NCBI GenBank assembly: GCA_017745595.1
Contig: WMBV01000013.1
Span: forward strand, 62,001-126,000
Origin: Bordetella petrii
Lineage (GTDB): Bacteria > Pseudomonadota > Gammaproteobacteria > Burkholderiales > Burkholderiaceae_B
Length of the DNA stretch: 64,000 nucleotides
Direction of reading: 5' to 3'
Both the position numbers and the translations under genes were made by a program. Below the pieces are notes generated by a model. That model did no database searches, was not told the DNA's origin, and saw only the letters and a program-made list of their open reading frames with translations. Below, piece by piece: positions 18,719 through 27,900 of the stretch. How positions within the stretch are numbered: position 1 is the stretch's first letter; every line of letters starts with the position of its first letter.

Positions 18719-19720
18719 ATGGCACAGACACGCCAGAAAACCCCCTTGATCCGCGCCTGGCGCGGCCTGGCCGCCGCCTTCGGGCTGGCCGGCATTTTGG
18801 CAGGCACGGCGGCCCACGCGGCCGACTTTCCGTCGCGGCCCATCCGCGTCGTGGTGCCGTACGCCGCCGGCGGCGGGGTCGATATCGTGACCCGCCTGGT
18901 CGGCGAGAAAATGGGCGAGGCGCTGGGCCAGCCCATCATCGTCGACAACCGTCCCGGCGCCGCCACCAATATCGGCATGGGCGCGGTGGCGCAGGCGGAC
19001 CCCGACGGCTACACGCTGCTGACCGCATCCAACACCCTGGCCAGCAATGCATCGCTGTTTTCCAAGCTGAGCTTCGACCCGGCCCACGACTTCTCGCCGG
19101 TGGGCAGCATCGGCTACGCGCCGCTGGTCGTGGTGGTGCCGCAGTCGTCGCCGGCCAAGACCTTGCAAGACCTGATCGCCTACGGCAAGGCGAACCCCGG
19201 CAAGCTGACCTACGCGTCGGCCGGCAACGGCAGTTCGGGCCACCTGGCCAGCGAACTGCTCAAAGCCGAAGGCGGCTTCGACGCACTGCACGTTCCCTAC
19301 AAGGGCGGCGCGCCGGCCATTACCGACCTGCTGGGCCATCGCATCGATTTCATGTCGATCAACCCGCTGGAAGTGATTTCGCACATCCAGGCCGGCACAC
19401 TGCGCGCCCTGGCCGTGCTCAATTCCCAGCCCACCGCGCTGCTGCCCGATGTGCCGACCACCACCTCGCTGGGCCTGCCGCGGGCGCAAGCCACGGTGTG
19501 GTGGGGCCTGGTGGGCCCGCGCGGCTTGCCCGAACCCGTTGTGCAGCGCCTGAACGGCGCCCTGCGGCAAGCCCTGAACGACCCGGCCGTGCAGAAGCGC
19601 CTGGCCGAACTGGGCGCCGTGCCCACGCCCGGCACCGCCGCGCAATTCGGCGCGTTCGTCGACGACGAGACCGCGAAGTGGGGCAAGGTGATCAAGCGGG
19701 CCGGCATCAAGGCCGATTGA
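18719..19720 (+). CDS. Bug-family tripartite tricarboxylate receptor
   Basis: A 333-residue periplasmic solute-binding protein of the Bug/TctC family. The signal peptide ends around AAHAAD (residue 37). The mature part has FPSRPIRVVVPYAAGGGVDIVTR, PDGYTLL and YKGGAPAITDLLG, all family hallmarks. It probably captures a carboxylated aromatic-pathway compound. It is the first gene of an operon with galB and galC. No TctA/TctB membrane genes are nearby, as usual for orphan Bug receptors. Confidence 0.9.
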   Translation: MAQTRQKTPLIRAWRGLAAAFGLAGILAGTAAHAADFPSRPIRVVVPYAAGGGVDIVTRLVGEKMGEALGQPIIVDNRPGAATNIGMGAVAQADPDGYTLLTASNTLASNASLFSKLSFDPAHDFSPVGSIGYAPLVVVVPQSSPAKTLQDLIAYGKANPGKLTYASAGNGSSGHLASELLKAEGGFDALHVPYKGGAPAITDLLGHRIDFMSINPLEVISHIQAGTLRALAVLNSQPTALLPDVPTTTSLGLPRAQATVWWGLVGPRGLPEPVVQRLNGALRQALNDPAVQKRLAELGAVPTPGTAAQFGAFVDDETAKWGKVIKRAGIKAD

Positions 19721-19777
19721 TCCGGCAACCAAAAGGGGCGGCGCGGCCGCTCCCGACACGACTAGCGAGATTCTGAA

Positions 19778-20497
19778 ATGCAAACATCGAAGCATGGGCT
19801 GGTAGTCAGCGCCCATTCGGCCGATTTCGTCTGGCGCGCCGGCGGCGCCATCGCCCTGTATGCCCGGCGCGGCTGGACCATGACCGTGGTCTGCCTGTCG
19901 TTCGGCGAGCGCGGGGAATCGGCCAAGATGTGGCGCCAGCCCGGCATGACGCTGGAACGCGTCAAGCAGGGCCGCCGCGCCGAGGCCGAGCGCGCGGCCG
20001 ACGTGCTGGGCGCGCAGGTCCGTTTCATGGATCTGGGCGATTACCCGCTGCGCGTGCCCGACCAGGCCCTGTACCGGCTGGCGGATATTTACCGCGAGCT
20101 GCGGCCGTCGTTCGTGCTGACGCATTCGCAGCGCGACCCGTATAACTTCGACCACCCCCTGGCCACCCACGTTGCCCAGGAAGCCCGCGTCATTGCCCAG
20201 GCGCACGGCCACGCGCCGGGCGAGCCGGTGCTGGGCGCGCCGCCGGTTTTCTTGTTCGAGCCGCACCAGCCCGAGCAATGCGAATGGAAGCCGCAGGTAC
20301 TGCTGGACATTTCCGAGGTATGGGAAACGAAACGCAAGGCGTTTGAAGTGATGGCGGCGCAGGAACACCTGTGGGACTACTACACGCGCGTGGCGCTGCA
20401 GCGCGGCGTGCAGGCCGCGCGCAATTCGGATTCGAAGATCCGCTATGCCGAGGCCTACCAGCGCGTGTTCCCGCAAGTGACCGGGGAACTGGCATGA
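19778..20497 (+). CDS. galB: 4-oxalomesaconate hydratase, PIG-L type
   Basis: A 239-residue PIG-L-fold enzyme very close to Pseudomonas GalB: SAHSADFVWRAGGAIALYA, VVCLSFGERGESAKMWR, PYNFDHPLA, FEPHQPEQCEW and QEHLWDYYTRVALQRGVQ. It hydrates 4-oxalomesaconate to 4-carboxy-4-hydroxy-2-oxoadipate in gallate or protocatechuate-4,5 degradation. Zinc ligands are expected in the AHxxD and HPLA motifs. It overlaps galC by four bases. Confidence 0.9.
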   Translation: MQTSKHGLVVSAHSADFVWRAGGAIALYARRGWTMTVVCLSFGERGESAKMWRQPGMTLERVKQGRRAEAERAADVLGAQVRFMDLGDYPLRVPDQALYRLADIYRELRPSFVLTHSQRDPYNFDHPLATHVAQEARVIAQAHGHAPGEPVLGAPPVFLFEPHQPEQCEWKPQVLLDISEVWETKRKAFEVMAAQEHLWDYYTRVALQRGVQAARNSDSKIRYAEAYQRVFPQVTGELA

Positions 20498-21219
20498 GCG
20501 GGCTGCCGCGCCGCCAGGTGGCGGTACGCCATATCGAACGCGCCGACGCGGCGGTGGTGGCGCGCCTGGCCCAGGCCGGAGTGGCCACCGCGCACGAGGC
20601 CCAGGGCCGCGCCGGCCTGCTGCATCCCGGCCTGCGCCCGATCTACGCGGGCGCCGCCATCGCCGGATGCGCCATCACCGTGTTGGCGCATCCGGGCGAC
20701 AACTGGATGCTGCACGTGGCGGCCGAACTCTGCCAGCCGGGCGACGTGCTGCTGGTGGCCTGCAGCGCCGAAAACCGCGATGGCATGTTCGGCGAATTGC
20801 TGGCCACTTCGCTACGGGCGCGGGGTGTGGCGGGCCTGGTCATCGACGCGGGCTGCCGCGATGTGCAGGCACTGACGGCCATGCGCTTTCCCGTGTGGTC
20901 GCGGGCGATTTCGGCCAAGGGCACCATCAAGGCCACGCCGGGTTCGGTGAACCTGCCGGTGGTGTGCGGCGGCGCGCTGGTCCATGCCGGCGACGTGGTC
21001 GTGGCCGATGACGACGGGGTGTGCGTGGTGCCGCGCCCGCAGGCCGCGGCGGTGGCCGATGCCTGCGATGCGCGGCTGCGCAAAGAAACCGCCAATCGCG
21101 CGCGCCTGGCGGCGGGCGAGCCGGGGCTGGACATTTACGGAATGCGGCCCGCGCTGGAGCGGGCCGGGCTGGTCTATGTAGACAGGTTGTCCGATCTGGA
21201 TCCGCCGCCGCGGCCGTAG
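20494..21219 (+). CDS. galC: 4-hydroxy-4-methyl-2-oxoglutarate/4-carboxy-4-hydroxy-2-oxoadipate aldolase
   Basis: A 241-residue RraA-fold class II aldolase of the HMG/CHA type. Visible blocks are GVATAHEAQGRAGLL, GCAITVLAHPGDNWMLHVA, VVIDAGCRDVQAL-like GLVIDAGCRD, and GDVVVADDDGVCVVPR carrying metal-binding acidic residues. It splits the GalB product into pyruvate and oxaloacetate. Coupled to galB by an ATGA overlap. The tautomerase GalD and the dioxygenase are not in this window. Confidence 0.9.
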   Translation: MSGLPRRQVAVRHIERADAAVVARLAQAGVATAHEAQGRAGLLHPGLRPIYAGAAIAGCAITVLAHPGDNWMLHVAAELCQPGDVLLVACSAENRDGMFGELLATSLRARGVAGLVIDAGCRDVQALTAMRFPVWSRAISAKGTIKATPGSVNLPVVCGGALVHAGDVVVADDDGVCVVPRPQAAAVADACDARLRKETANRARLAAGEPGLDIYGMRPALERAGLVYVDRLSDLDPPPRP

Positions 21220-21241
21220 CGCGGGCGCCGCAGCCGGGCCG

Positions 21242-21511
21242 TCAGCCGGCGGGCTGCGACAGGCGCTGGCAGCGCCGCTCGGCGAACTGCAGCTCGTGGA
21301 TGGCCGCCTGGTGCAGGCGGTGCTGCTCTTCCAGGCAATTGTCGTATTTGAGGCAAGCCTGGGCGTAGCTCAGGCCGGTGGCGCGCAGGCTCTGCACGAA
21401 GGCCGCGCGCGATTGGCGCAACAGGCGCAGGCCGAGTTCGCCTGCTTCGACCGCCCGCCGGGCGCGGGCGACATGCTGGGCCGCGGCCTGCGGCGATTCG
21501 GTCGTATCCAT
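21242..21511 (-). CDS. Hypothetical 89-residue protein downstream of infA
   Basis: A short, mostly helical frame with several Cys/His residues (YDNCLEEQHRLHQAAIHELQF) and no recognised family. It follows infA by 38 bases on the same strand and fills the gap before the convergent galC, which favours a real gene. There is no convincing ribosome-binding site; spurious coding is possible. Confidence 0.5.
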   Translation of the reverse strand: MDTTESPQAAAQHVARARRAVEAGELGLRLLRQSRAAFVQSLRATGLSYAQACLKYDNCLEEQHRLHQAAIHELQFAERRCQRLSQPAG

Positions 21512-21549
21512 GCCAACCGACGAATCAAGCGCGCCAGGCCCCGCGGAGA

Positions 21550-21813
21550 TCAGCGGCGGCGCTGCGGCGGACGCGCAGTGTGGGGCGCGCGCTCGTCTTT
21601 GTGGCGGAAGTTGATACGGCCCTTGGTCAGGTCGTACGGCGACATTTCCAGGGTGACGCGGTCGCCAGCCAGGATGCGGATGCGGTGCTTGCGGATGCGG
21701 CCCGAGGCGTAGGCGCCGACTTCGATGCCGTTGTCCAGGGTGACGCGGTAGCGGCTATCGGGCAGCACTTCGTCCACGATGCCATCGAGTTCGATCAGTT
21801 CTTCTTTTGCCAT
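21550..21813 (-). CDS. infA: Translation initiation factor IF-1, second-copy type
   Basis: An 87-residue S1/OB-fold protein. [24 protein letters not shown]-type start, [20 protein letters not shown] and [21 protein letters not shown] align along standard IF-1, with a basic C-terminal tail (PPQRRR) beyond the usual 72 residues. It binds the 30S A site. It is not in a ribosomal-protein operon. Many betaproteobacteria carry such a stand-alone longer infA besides the ribosomal one. An AGGAGAGTC ribosome site precedes the ATG at 21813. Confidence 0.92.
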   Translation of the reverse strand: MAKEELIELDGIVDEVLPDSRYRVTLDNGIEVGAYASGRIRKHRIRILAGDRVTLEMSPYDLTKGRINFRHKDERAPHTARPPQRRR

Positions 21814-22162
21814 GTATGACTCTCCTTGGTCGATGCGCGCGCGCGCCGTGGCGTGGCGTTCGCGCCGCCCGAGGGCGGCATGCGCGGGACCCAAGTGCGC
21901 TTGGGCCAGCGGTGGAACACAAAACATTCCGGCTGGTACGGGTACTTGGCCGGGGAACCTGACGGAACCCGTGGCGGTACTCACGCCGCTTGGGGCAATA
22001 TGCGCGCTGGGCGCGGCTTGGTCGCGGCGCTGCGCGAGGCGCGACACCGGAAGAAGCGGGTAGGGCGGCCGTGCTTATAGATCAAAACGTGTGCACGGAA
22101 CAACTAGACATATTACTCCACCCGCCGGTATTTGACCAGGGTTTTCCCGGATTTCCGCGAAT
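21814..22162. other. Intergenic region upstream of infA
   Basis: About 350 bases with alternating GC-rich tracts near 21835-21850 and an AT-richer stretch near 22080-22120. No convincing small gene, hairpin with T-tract or operator was found. The infA promoter must lie here, but no clear -10/-35 pair can be named. Confidence 0.5.
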
Positions 22163-22581
22163 TCAGCGTTCGACCGGCTCGGGCAGCGGCCCCGCGTGGG
22201 GATATTGCGGCAGATCGTCGGCAATGTCGTACCAGGGCGCCTTGTGGGCCACGTGTACGTGGCAGGCGGCCTTGATGCCGGGATTGTCGTCCAGGGCCCC
22301 CAGCGGCAGCCCGTAGGTGTCGGGGGCCTGGTCGAAACGCGACAGCAGCGGCGTGCCGCAGGCCCCGCAAAAGCCCCGGTAATTGCCGGGCGACGAGCTG
22401 TACCACGTAATGGAGCTTTCGCCGCGGGTCCAGGCGAAGTCTTTTGCCTGCACCGTGGCGCGGGTGCGAAAGGCCGCGCCATGGGCCTTGCGGCACATTA
22501 CACAATGGCAATTCAACGCCTGGGTCAGCGGGCCCGAGATCTCGTAGCCACGCGGCTGCACAGGCAGGAACCTCTCAGCAT
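22163..22581 (-). pseudogene. GFA-family (glutathione-dependent formaldehyde-activating-like) gene, frameshifted
   Basis: From ATG 22581, with GGAG six bases upstream, the reading frame starts MLRGSCLCS, the expected GFA zinc-site beginning (GSCLCGAVRYEI). After about nine codons it falls out of frame. The rest continues in another frame as GYEISGPLTQALNCHC, then MCRKAHGAAFRTRA, FCGACGTPLLSRF and on to the stop at 22163. The order of conserved pieces shows a single-base loss around 22549-22556. The intact downstream frame has no start with a ribosome site near it. Either a recent pseudogene or a sequencing error. Confidence 0.78.
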
Positions 22582-22699
22582 GTCGTGCTCCGGGGTAGGC
22601 GAAAACCCCAATATAAACCGACGCCGGCGGGCCGGTTCGTGACACTTTCATTGCACGACATCCCCGCGCCGCCGCCGCCCGCGCGGCGCGGGCGGGTGC

Positions 22700-22733
22700 C
22701 GGTCATCACCCTGTCACCGCCGGTCCACAGAAT
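22700..22733 (+). promoter_or_regulatory. Pho box and -10 of the phnCDE promoter
   Basis: CGGTCAT-CACC-CTGTCAC at 22700-22717 fits the 18-base PhoB site (two CTGTCAT-like repeats, four-base spacer) with only two half-site deviations. CAGAAT at 22728-22733 is a plausible -10 ten bases later, the spacing PhoB-dependent promoters use. phnC starts at 22764. Confidence 0.75.
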
Positions 22734-22763
22734 GCGCGGCATGGTTCGACAAGGGGAATCCTC

Positions 22764-23609
22764 ATGACCAACGCAATCGAGGTGCGCGGCCTCAGCAAAT
22801 CTTTCCGCGCCGGCACGAAAGCCCTGGACGACGTCAGCCTGACCGTGGCCCCCGGCGAAATGGTGGCGCTGCTGGGCGCGTCGGGGTCGGGCAAATCGAC
22901 CCTGCTGCGCCACCTGGCCGGTTTCATCGCCGCCGATCCGGGCACGGACAGCAGCGTCGTCGTCAATGGCCACGCCATCCAGCGCGACGGCCGTATCAGC
23001 CCGCGGGTCCGCGGCGCGCGCGCCGGCATCGGTTTCGTGTTCCAGCAATTCAACCTGGTGGGCCGCCTGCCGGTCATTACCAACGTGCTGACCGGCCTGC
23101 TGCCGCGCGTGCCGCTGTGGCGCAGCCTGCTGCGCTATTTCCGGCGCGCCGAGGTGCGCGTCGGGCTGGATGCCTTGGCCCAGGTTGGTATAGACGACTA
23201 TGCATTTCAACGGGCCTCGACCCTGTCGGGCGGGCAGCAGCAGCGCGCCGCGATTGCGCGCACGCTGGTGCAGAACGCCCGCGTGATCCTGGCCGACGAG
23301 CCCATCGCTTCGCTGGACCCCGAATCGTCGCGCCGCGTGATGGATACGCTGGCTCACATCAATCGCAGCCGCAAGGTGGCCGTGGTGGTGTCGCTGCACC
23401 AGGTCGACGTGGCGCTGCGCTATTGCGCGCGCGTGGTGGCCTTGCGCCACGGGCGGGTGGTGTACGACGGGCCCGCCGCCCAACTGACCGAAACCATGCT
23501 GCGCGACCTGTATGGCGCCGACGTCGCCGAACTGCTGCCGCAAGGCGGCGAACGCCCCGTGCCGCAACCGTCCTTGATTACGCCGCGGCCGCTGGCCGCC
23601 GCGGCCTGA
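22764..23609 (+). CDS. phnC: Phosphonate ABC transporter ATPase
   Basis: A 281-residue ATP-binding subunit. Walker [10 protein letters not shown] (about residues 37-45), signature [14 protein letters not shown], Walker [17 protein letters not shown] and the H-loop [10 protein letters not shown] are intact, and the family-typical [16 protein letters not shown] insertion is present. Drives phosphonate import with PhnD and PhnE. First gene of phnCDE behind a Pho box, so phosphate starvation control is expected. Confidence 0.95.
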   Translation: MTNAIEVRGLSKSFRAGTKALDDVSLTVAPGEMVALLGASGSGKSTLLRHLAGFIAADPGTDSSVVVNGHAIQRDGRISPRVRGARAGIGFVFQQFNLVGRLPVITNVLTGLLPRVPLWRSLLRYFRRAEVRVGLDALAQVGIDDYAFQRASTLSGGQQQRAAIARTLVQNARVILADEPIASLDPESSRRVMDTLAHINRSRKVAVVVSLHQVDVALRYCARVVALRHGRVVYDGPAAQLTETMLRDLYGADVAELLPQGGERPVPQPSLITPRPLAAAA

Positions 23610-23643
23610 GCCCCACCCCATTCCCTCACGGAGTCATCCCCTC

Positions 23644-24630
23644 ATGCTACGCAGAACTTTGTGCGCCCTGGTCGCCGCCACGGCCCTGTCTTCGGTCGCC
23701 CAGGCGCAAGACGCCAAGCCGCTGAACTTCGGCATTATTTCCACGGAATCGTCCACCAACCTGAAGCAGGCCTGGCAGCCGCTGATCGACGACCTGAGCA
23801 AGGCGGTGGGCGTGCCCGTGAAGCCGTTCTTCGCGTCCGACTACGCCGGCATCATAGAAGGCATGCGTTTCAACAAGGTGCAGCTGGGCTGGTTCGGCAA
23901 CAAGTCGGCCATGGAAGCCGTGGACCGCGCCCAGGGCGAAGTGTTCGCCTCGGTGATCGACAAGGACGGCAACCCCGGTTATTGGTCGGTGCTGCTGGTC
24001 AACAAAGACAGCAATCTGCAGACGCTGGACGACGTGCTGAAGAACGGCAAGCAGCTGAGCTACGGCGCGGGAGATCCCAATTCGACCTCGGGCACGCTGG
24101 TGCCGGGCTACTTCCTGTGGGGCGCCCGTCACATCGAGCCCAAGACGTTCTTCAAGACGGTGCGCGCGTCCAACCATGAAAGCAATCTGCTGTCGGTCAT
24201 CAACAAGCAGGTGGACGTGGCCATCAACAATACCGAAATGCTGGAGCGCTACCGCGTGAACACCGGCAAGGACGCCACCGAGTCGGTGCGTGTCTTGTGG
24301 AAGTCGCCGCTGATCCCGGCCGACCCGATGGTGATGCGCAGCGATCTGCCGGCCGACATGAAGCAGCGCATCCAGGCGTTCTTCGTGAACTACGGCAAGG
24401 AAGGCGCCGACGCCGAGCGCCAGCAGAAAGTGCTGGCCGGGCTGACCTACAAGGGCTTCCGCGCGTCGAGCAATTCGCAACTGGTGCCGATCCGCCAGAT
24501 GGAGCTGGCCAAGCAGAAGATCGGCGTGGAAACCAACACCACGCTGAGCGCGGCCGACAAGCAGCAGAAGCTGGCCGAGCTGGACCGCCAACTGGCCGAA
24601 CTGGACAAGCTGGCCGGCAAGTCGCAGTAA
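23644..24630 (+). CDS. phnD: Phosphonate ABC transporter substrate-binding protein
   Basis: A 328-residue periplasmic receptor. The signal peptide MLRRTLCALVAATALSSVA is cleaved near AQAQ. The binding fold shows FFASDYAGIIEGMRFNKVQ, GAGDPNSTSGTLVPGYF and NNTEMLERYR, typical of PhnD. It binds alkyl- and aminoalkyl-phosphonates. GGAG precedes the ATG. A strong hairpin with a T-tract follows the stop, before phnE. Confidence 0.95.
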   Translation: MLRRTLCALVAATALSSVAQAQDAKPLNFGIISTESSTNLKQAWQPLIDDLSKAVGVPVKPFFASDYAGIIEGMRFNKVQLGWFGNKSAMEAVDRAQGEVFASVIDKDGNPGYWSVLLVNKDSNLQTLDDVLKNGKQLSYGAGDPNSTSGTLVPGYFLWGARHIEPKTFFKTVRASNHESNLLSVINKQVDVAINNTEMLERYRVNTGKDATESVRVLWKSPLIPADPMVMRSDLPADMKQRIQAFFVNYGKEGADAERQQKVLAGLTYKGFRASSNSQLVPIRQMELAKQKIGVETNTTLSAADKQQKLAELDRQLAELDKLAGKSQ

Positions 24631-24636
24631 GCCGCC

Positions 24637-24676
24637 GCGCCGGCCGGCCTGGGCGGGCCGGCGCTTTTCTTTTTTC
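24637..24676 (+). terminator. Intrinsic terminator/attenuator between phnD and phnE
   Basis: GCGCCGGCC (24637-24645) pairs perfectly with GGCCGGCGC (24656-24664) across a ten-base loop and is followed at once by TTTTCTTTTTT. This is a textbook rho-independent terminator inside the phnCDE operon, 18 bases before phnE. It should lower permease expression relative to the receptor. Confidence 0.85.
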
Positions 24677-24693
24677 ACGCACGGATTTCCGCC

Positions 24694-25488
24694 ATGAGCG
24701 TTATTGTTTCGCCCGCCCGCCATCCCGCCGCGTTGCGGTCTTCCCTGCCGGGCCTGCTGGTGTGGGGCGTGGTGCTGGCATTGTTGATGCTGTCATGGCG
24801 CGGCGCCGATATGCGTCCGCTGGACCTGCTGACCGAGTCCGGCAACATGGCCACTTACGCGGCGGACTTCTTTCCGCCGAATTTCCGCGATTGGCGCATG
24901 TACCTGGACGAGATGCTGGTAACTGTGCAGATCGCCATCTGGGGCACTTTCCTGGCCATCGCGCTGGCGGTGCCGTTCGGGCTGCTGTGCTCGGCCAATA
25001 TCGTGCCGGCCTGGGTGTACCAGCCCATGCGCCGCCTGATGGACGCCTGCCGCGCGATCAATGAAATGGTGTTCGCCATGCTGTTCATCGTGGCGGTGGG
25101 GCTGGGCCCCTTCGCGGGCGTGCTGGCGCTGTGGGTCCACACTACCGGGGTGCTGGCCAAGTTGTTCGCCGAGGCGGTCGAGGCCATCGACCCGCGCCCG
25201 GTCGAGGGCGTGCGGGCCACCGGCGCCAATGCGGTCGAAGAAGTGGTCTACGGCGTGATCCCGCAGGTGCTGCCGCTGTGGATCTCGTTTTCGCTGTACC
25301 GGTTCGAATCCAACGTGCGCTCGGCTTCGGTCGTGGGCATCGTGGGGGCCGGCGGCATCGGCACGGTGCTGTGGGAAATCATCCGCAGCTTCCAGTATGC
25401 CGAGACCTGCGCGGTGATGATCATCATCGTCGCTTTCGTCGTGGTCATCGACCTGCTTTCCGCACGCATCCGGCGCGCGCTGATCTGA
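24694..25488 (+). CDS. phnE: Phosphonate ABC transporter permease
   Basis: A 264-residue inner-membrane permease with about six helices. The coupling loop [26 protein letters not shown] and the [19 protein letters not shown] block are characteristic of PhnE. The ribosome-binding site is weak (GGA), in line with a lower-expressed subunit beyond the terminator. A repeat element and an unrelated gene block follow; the C-P lyase genes resume at 34.4 kb. Confidence 0.94.
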   Translation: MSVIVSPARHPAALRSSLPGLLVWGVVLALLMLSWRGADMRPLDLLTESGNMATYAADFFPPNFRDWRMYLDEMLVTVQIAIWGTFLAIALAVPFGLLCSANIVPAWVYQPMRRLMDACRAINEMVFAMLFIVAVGLGPFAGVLALWVHTTGVLAKLFAEAVEAIDPRPVEGVRATGANAVEEVVYGVIPQVLPLWISFSLYRFESNVRSASVVGIVGAGGIGTVLWEIIRSFQYAETCAVMIIIVAFVVVIDLLSARIRRALI

Positions 25489-25525
25489 CGGTGATCCAGA
25501 TTCGCGGGATTCAGGTCGCGGGATT

Positions 25526-25624
25526 CAGGTGTCTGACTCCCGCAGGGTGTCAGACACCGAAATCAGCCGCGAACATTTCTGTACCCAGGCGGTGTCCGAC
25601 ACCCTGCGGGGAGTCGGACACCTG
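25526..25624. repeat. Dispersed hairpin element, copy B
   Basis: Arms 25526-25560 and 25591-25624 in opposite orientation around a spacer beginning GAAATCAGCCGCGAAC. Spacer and arms closely match copy C at 34.2 kb. The right arm has compensatory stem changes (TCCGAC with GTCGGA). Confidence 0.88.
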
Positions 25625-25639
25625 GCAAAGCCTGGCAAG
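25613..25639. repeat. 27-base direct repeat, left end of the 8-kb block
   Basis: Begins GTCGGACACCTGGCAAAG and continues to GGCAAG. The same 27 bases recur with one difference at 33799-33825, in the same orientation. It lies 15 bases before the stop of the first block gene. Confidence 0.85.
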
Positions 25640-25654
25640 GCGTGGCTGCGCCTA

Positions 25655-26845
25655 TTAGCCGGGATAGAACTCCAGCTTTGTCTGGTCGATCTTGAAGATA
25701 TCGGCCAGCCAGTCCAGCATCAGTTCCTGGCCCAGAGTCGGGTTGTCATGCTGGCAGTGCTCGGCGCCGGTTTCTTCTTCGCTGGTCAGGCGCAGCGTGG
25801 CGTTGACCCCGTGGCTGACCGCGTAATCGTGCAGTTTCTTGACCGTTTCAACGCCGAGCACATCATGCCCGCCGTGAATAATCAGGTAAGGGCACTTCAT
25901 GTTTTCCAGCACGCCTTCCAGCGTGAAGGGCTTGGCAATCTCGGTAGCCTCGGCCATCGACTTGGCGCCAAAAACCCACTTGATATGCCCGGCCAGGCCG
26001 TGATTGTCGTCGCGCGTCTTCCAGCGCTCATGGATGTCCCACATGGCCCCGTGCGAAATGCAGGCGGCGAGCCTGGGTTCCATCGCTCCCGCTCGCGCGG
26101 CGTAGTATCCCCCCAGGCTGGATCCGCTGAACGCGATGCGCGACATATCGACGTCGTCGCGCTGCGCCAGCCAGTCGATGCATTTGCCTACCGGTACTTC
26201 GTAGTCATGCCGGGTCACTAATCCATGCCGTCGCAGTGCGCCACCTTGCCCGGGGCCGTCGACCAGCAGCACCGACATGCCGCGCTGCAGCGCGCCTCGC
26301 CCGGTCATGAACCACAGTTCATCCTTGAACGAGTCGAGTCCTCCTACCGAGATCAGCACCGGTTGGCGTTCTCCCCCGTTGGCGGAGCGGATGAAATAGG
26401 CGGGCAGCGGTTTGCCCGGCTCGTAGGGAATATCGACGATTTCGGCCTTTGGGGTCAATTGCTTCAGGAACTTGTGCGATGCTTTCTCGCAGCGGTCGAA
26501 TGTCGGCAAACGGCGTGGATCATCGGCGGCCAGCCAGAACTCCGCTTCGCGAAAATAATTCGCGGCACGCAGCCAGCAGTTCATCGCGCTGCGGATGTGA
26601 TGGGCGGCGAATTCCTCGTCGCCGCGGCGGTCGTTGCGTTCGGCGATATGCGTCCATTCGCGATACCAGCTCTCGAAGTCATTGGCCACGATCTTGCTGC
26701 CGGCCTGGAAGACCTCGCTGATGGCGCCGCCGCCTTCCTGGGTTTCGCCCAGGCCGCGCCGGAATTGGTATGACATCCAGAAATCGTTGTGCCAATGGTG
26801 CCAGCCAAATGGCTCGTAGCTGGGGGCTTTTTCCGTTTCTTTCAT
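25655..26845 (-). CDS. Alpha/beta hydrolase, dihydroxypseudooxynicotine-hydrolase-like
   Basis: A 396-residue serine hydrolase with an N-terminal helical domain (about residues 1-130) and a C-terminal alpha/beta-hydrolase domain. The nucleophile elbow is GSSLGG (Ser about 243), the acid probably in IHGGHDVLG, and the base in GAEHCQHD. This layout matches the family containing 2,6-dihydropseudooxynicotine hydrolase (C-C bond cleavage) and FrsA-like esterases. The substrate is unknown. Last gene of the leftward trio with Bug and a deacetylase. Confidence 0.75.
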   Translation of the reverse strand: MKETEKAPSYEPFGWHHWHNDFWMSYQFRRGLGETQEGGGAISEVFQAGSKIVANDFESWYREWTHIAERNDRRGDEEFAAHHIRSAMNCWLRAANYFREAEFWLAADDPRRLPTFDRCEKASHKFLKQLTPKAEIVDIPYEPGKPLPAYFIRSANGGERQPVLISVGGLDSFKDELWFMTGRGALQRGMSVLLVDGPGQGGALRRHGLVTRHDYEVPVGKCIDWLAQRDDVDMSRIAFSGSSLGGYYAARAGAMEPRLAACISHGAMWDIHERWKTRDDNHGLAGHIKWVFGAKSMAEATEIAKPFTLEGVLENMKCPYLIIHGGHDVLGVETVKKLHDYAVSHGVNATLRLTSEEETGAEHCQHDNPTLGQELMLDWLADIFKIDQTKLEFYPG

Positions 26846-26891
26846 ATCGTCCTCTGTCGGAAGTGTCCTATCAGTTAAAGCGCGAGCGTAA

Positions 26892-27863
26892 TTACTGAGG
26901 CTGATAGCCGGTGTCTTTGACGAGTTTGCTGAATTTCTCGTTTTCGCTTTTCAAGAGCTCGGCAAACTGCTCGGGGGATTTGCGCATCGGAATCAGCCCT
27001 TGCGTGGCCAGCGTCTTCTGTAGCTCGGGCTGTTCCAGGGCGTGATTGATCGCGGCGTTGAGCTTGTTGACAATGTCGGGCGGCGTGCCGGCGGGGGCGA
27101 CGAAGCCAAACCATCCTACCGAGCTATAGCCCTTGAGCGATTCACCCACCGTGGGCAGGTCCGGCAGCGCGGGGTCGCGTTCGGGATAAGTAATGCCCAG
27201 CAAATTGAGCTTTCCCGACTTGATCAACGCCGAGATGCTGGTGAAGGCGTTTACGCCCACGTCAATGCGTCCGCCGCTCAGGTCGGTAATGACCGCGCCA
27301 TTACCCTTGTAAGGTACGTTGATGAACTTGATTCCTGACATAAGAGCCAGGGATTCGAACGACATGTGCGGCAGCCCGCCCATGCTTGTGGTGCCTATGG
27401 TCAGTTTTCCGGGATTCGCCTTGGCCCAGGCGATCATCTCGTTCACTGTTTTAAACGGCGCATCTGGCCGGGATACCAACGCGAGATAGTTCATCGCGGC
27501 CAAAGCCACGGGGGTCAGGTCTTTGAGCGGGTCATAGGGCAAGTTTTTATAGGTATAAGGCGCCAGCGCCAGGTTGGTGACTAGCCCTACTCCCAATGTG
27601 TAGCCATCGGGTGGCGCCTTGGCCGTCTGCGTCATGCCGATCTGGCCGCTGGCGCCGGCCTTGTTATCGATTATCACAGGCTGGCCCAGGCTTTTGCTGA
27701 TTTCAGCGCCTACCAGCCGGGCGATTACATCGGGTCCGTCGCCCGGTGTATACGGCACAATGATATTGATGGGTTTGGAGGGGAACTCGTCCGCGAACGC
27801 GGCCCCCGTTACGCACAGCGCGGCGCACAACGCCGCCAGTTTGCCTGTCCAAGTCGTCTTCAT
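26892..27863 (-). CDS. Bug-family solute receptor
   Basis: A 323-residue Bug/TctC protein. The signal peptide ends at AAFADE (residue 25). FPSKPINIIVPYTPGDGPDVIAR, ASGQIGMTQTAKAPPDGYTLG and VPYKGNGAVITDLSGG are typical. It lies between the deacetylase and hydrolase genes, so it likely delivers their substrate. Its sequence is clearly related to the second Bug of this block at 31.2 kb (shared PDGYTLGVG and GLPHM blocks), hinting at duplication. Confidence 0.9.
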   Translation of the reverse strand: MKTTWTGKLAALCAALCVTGAAFADEFPSKPINIIVPYTPGDGPDVIARLVGAEISKSLGQPVIIDNKAGASGQIGMTQTAKAPPDGYTLGVGLVTNLALAPYTYKNLPYDPLKDLTPVALAAMNYLALVSRPDAPFKTVNEMIAWAKANPGKLTIGTTSMGGLPHMSFESLALMSGIKFINVPYKGNGAVITDLSGGRIDVGVNAFTSISALIKSGKLNLLGITYPERDPALPDLPTVGESLKGYSSVGWFGFVAPAGTPPDIVNKLNAAINHALEQPELQKTLATQGLIPMRKSPEQFAELLKSENEKFSKLVKDTGYQPQ

Positions 27864-27900
27864 GATTAACCTCCGATGTTCGTTGTTTCAGGTCGGGCCG

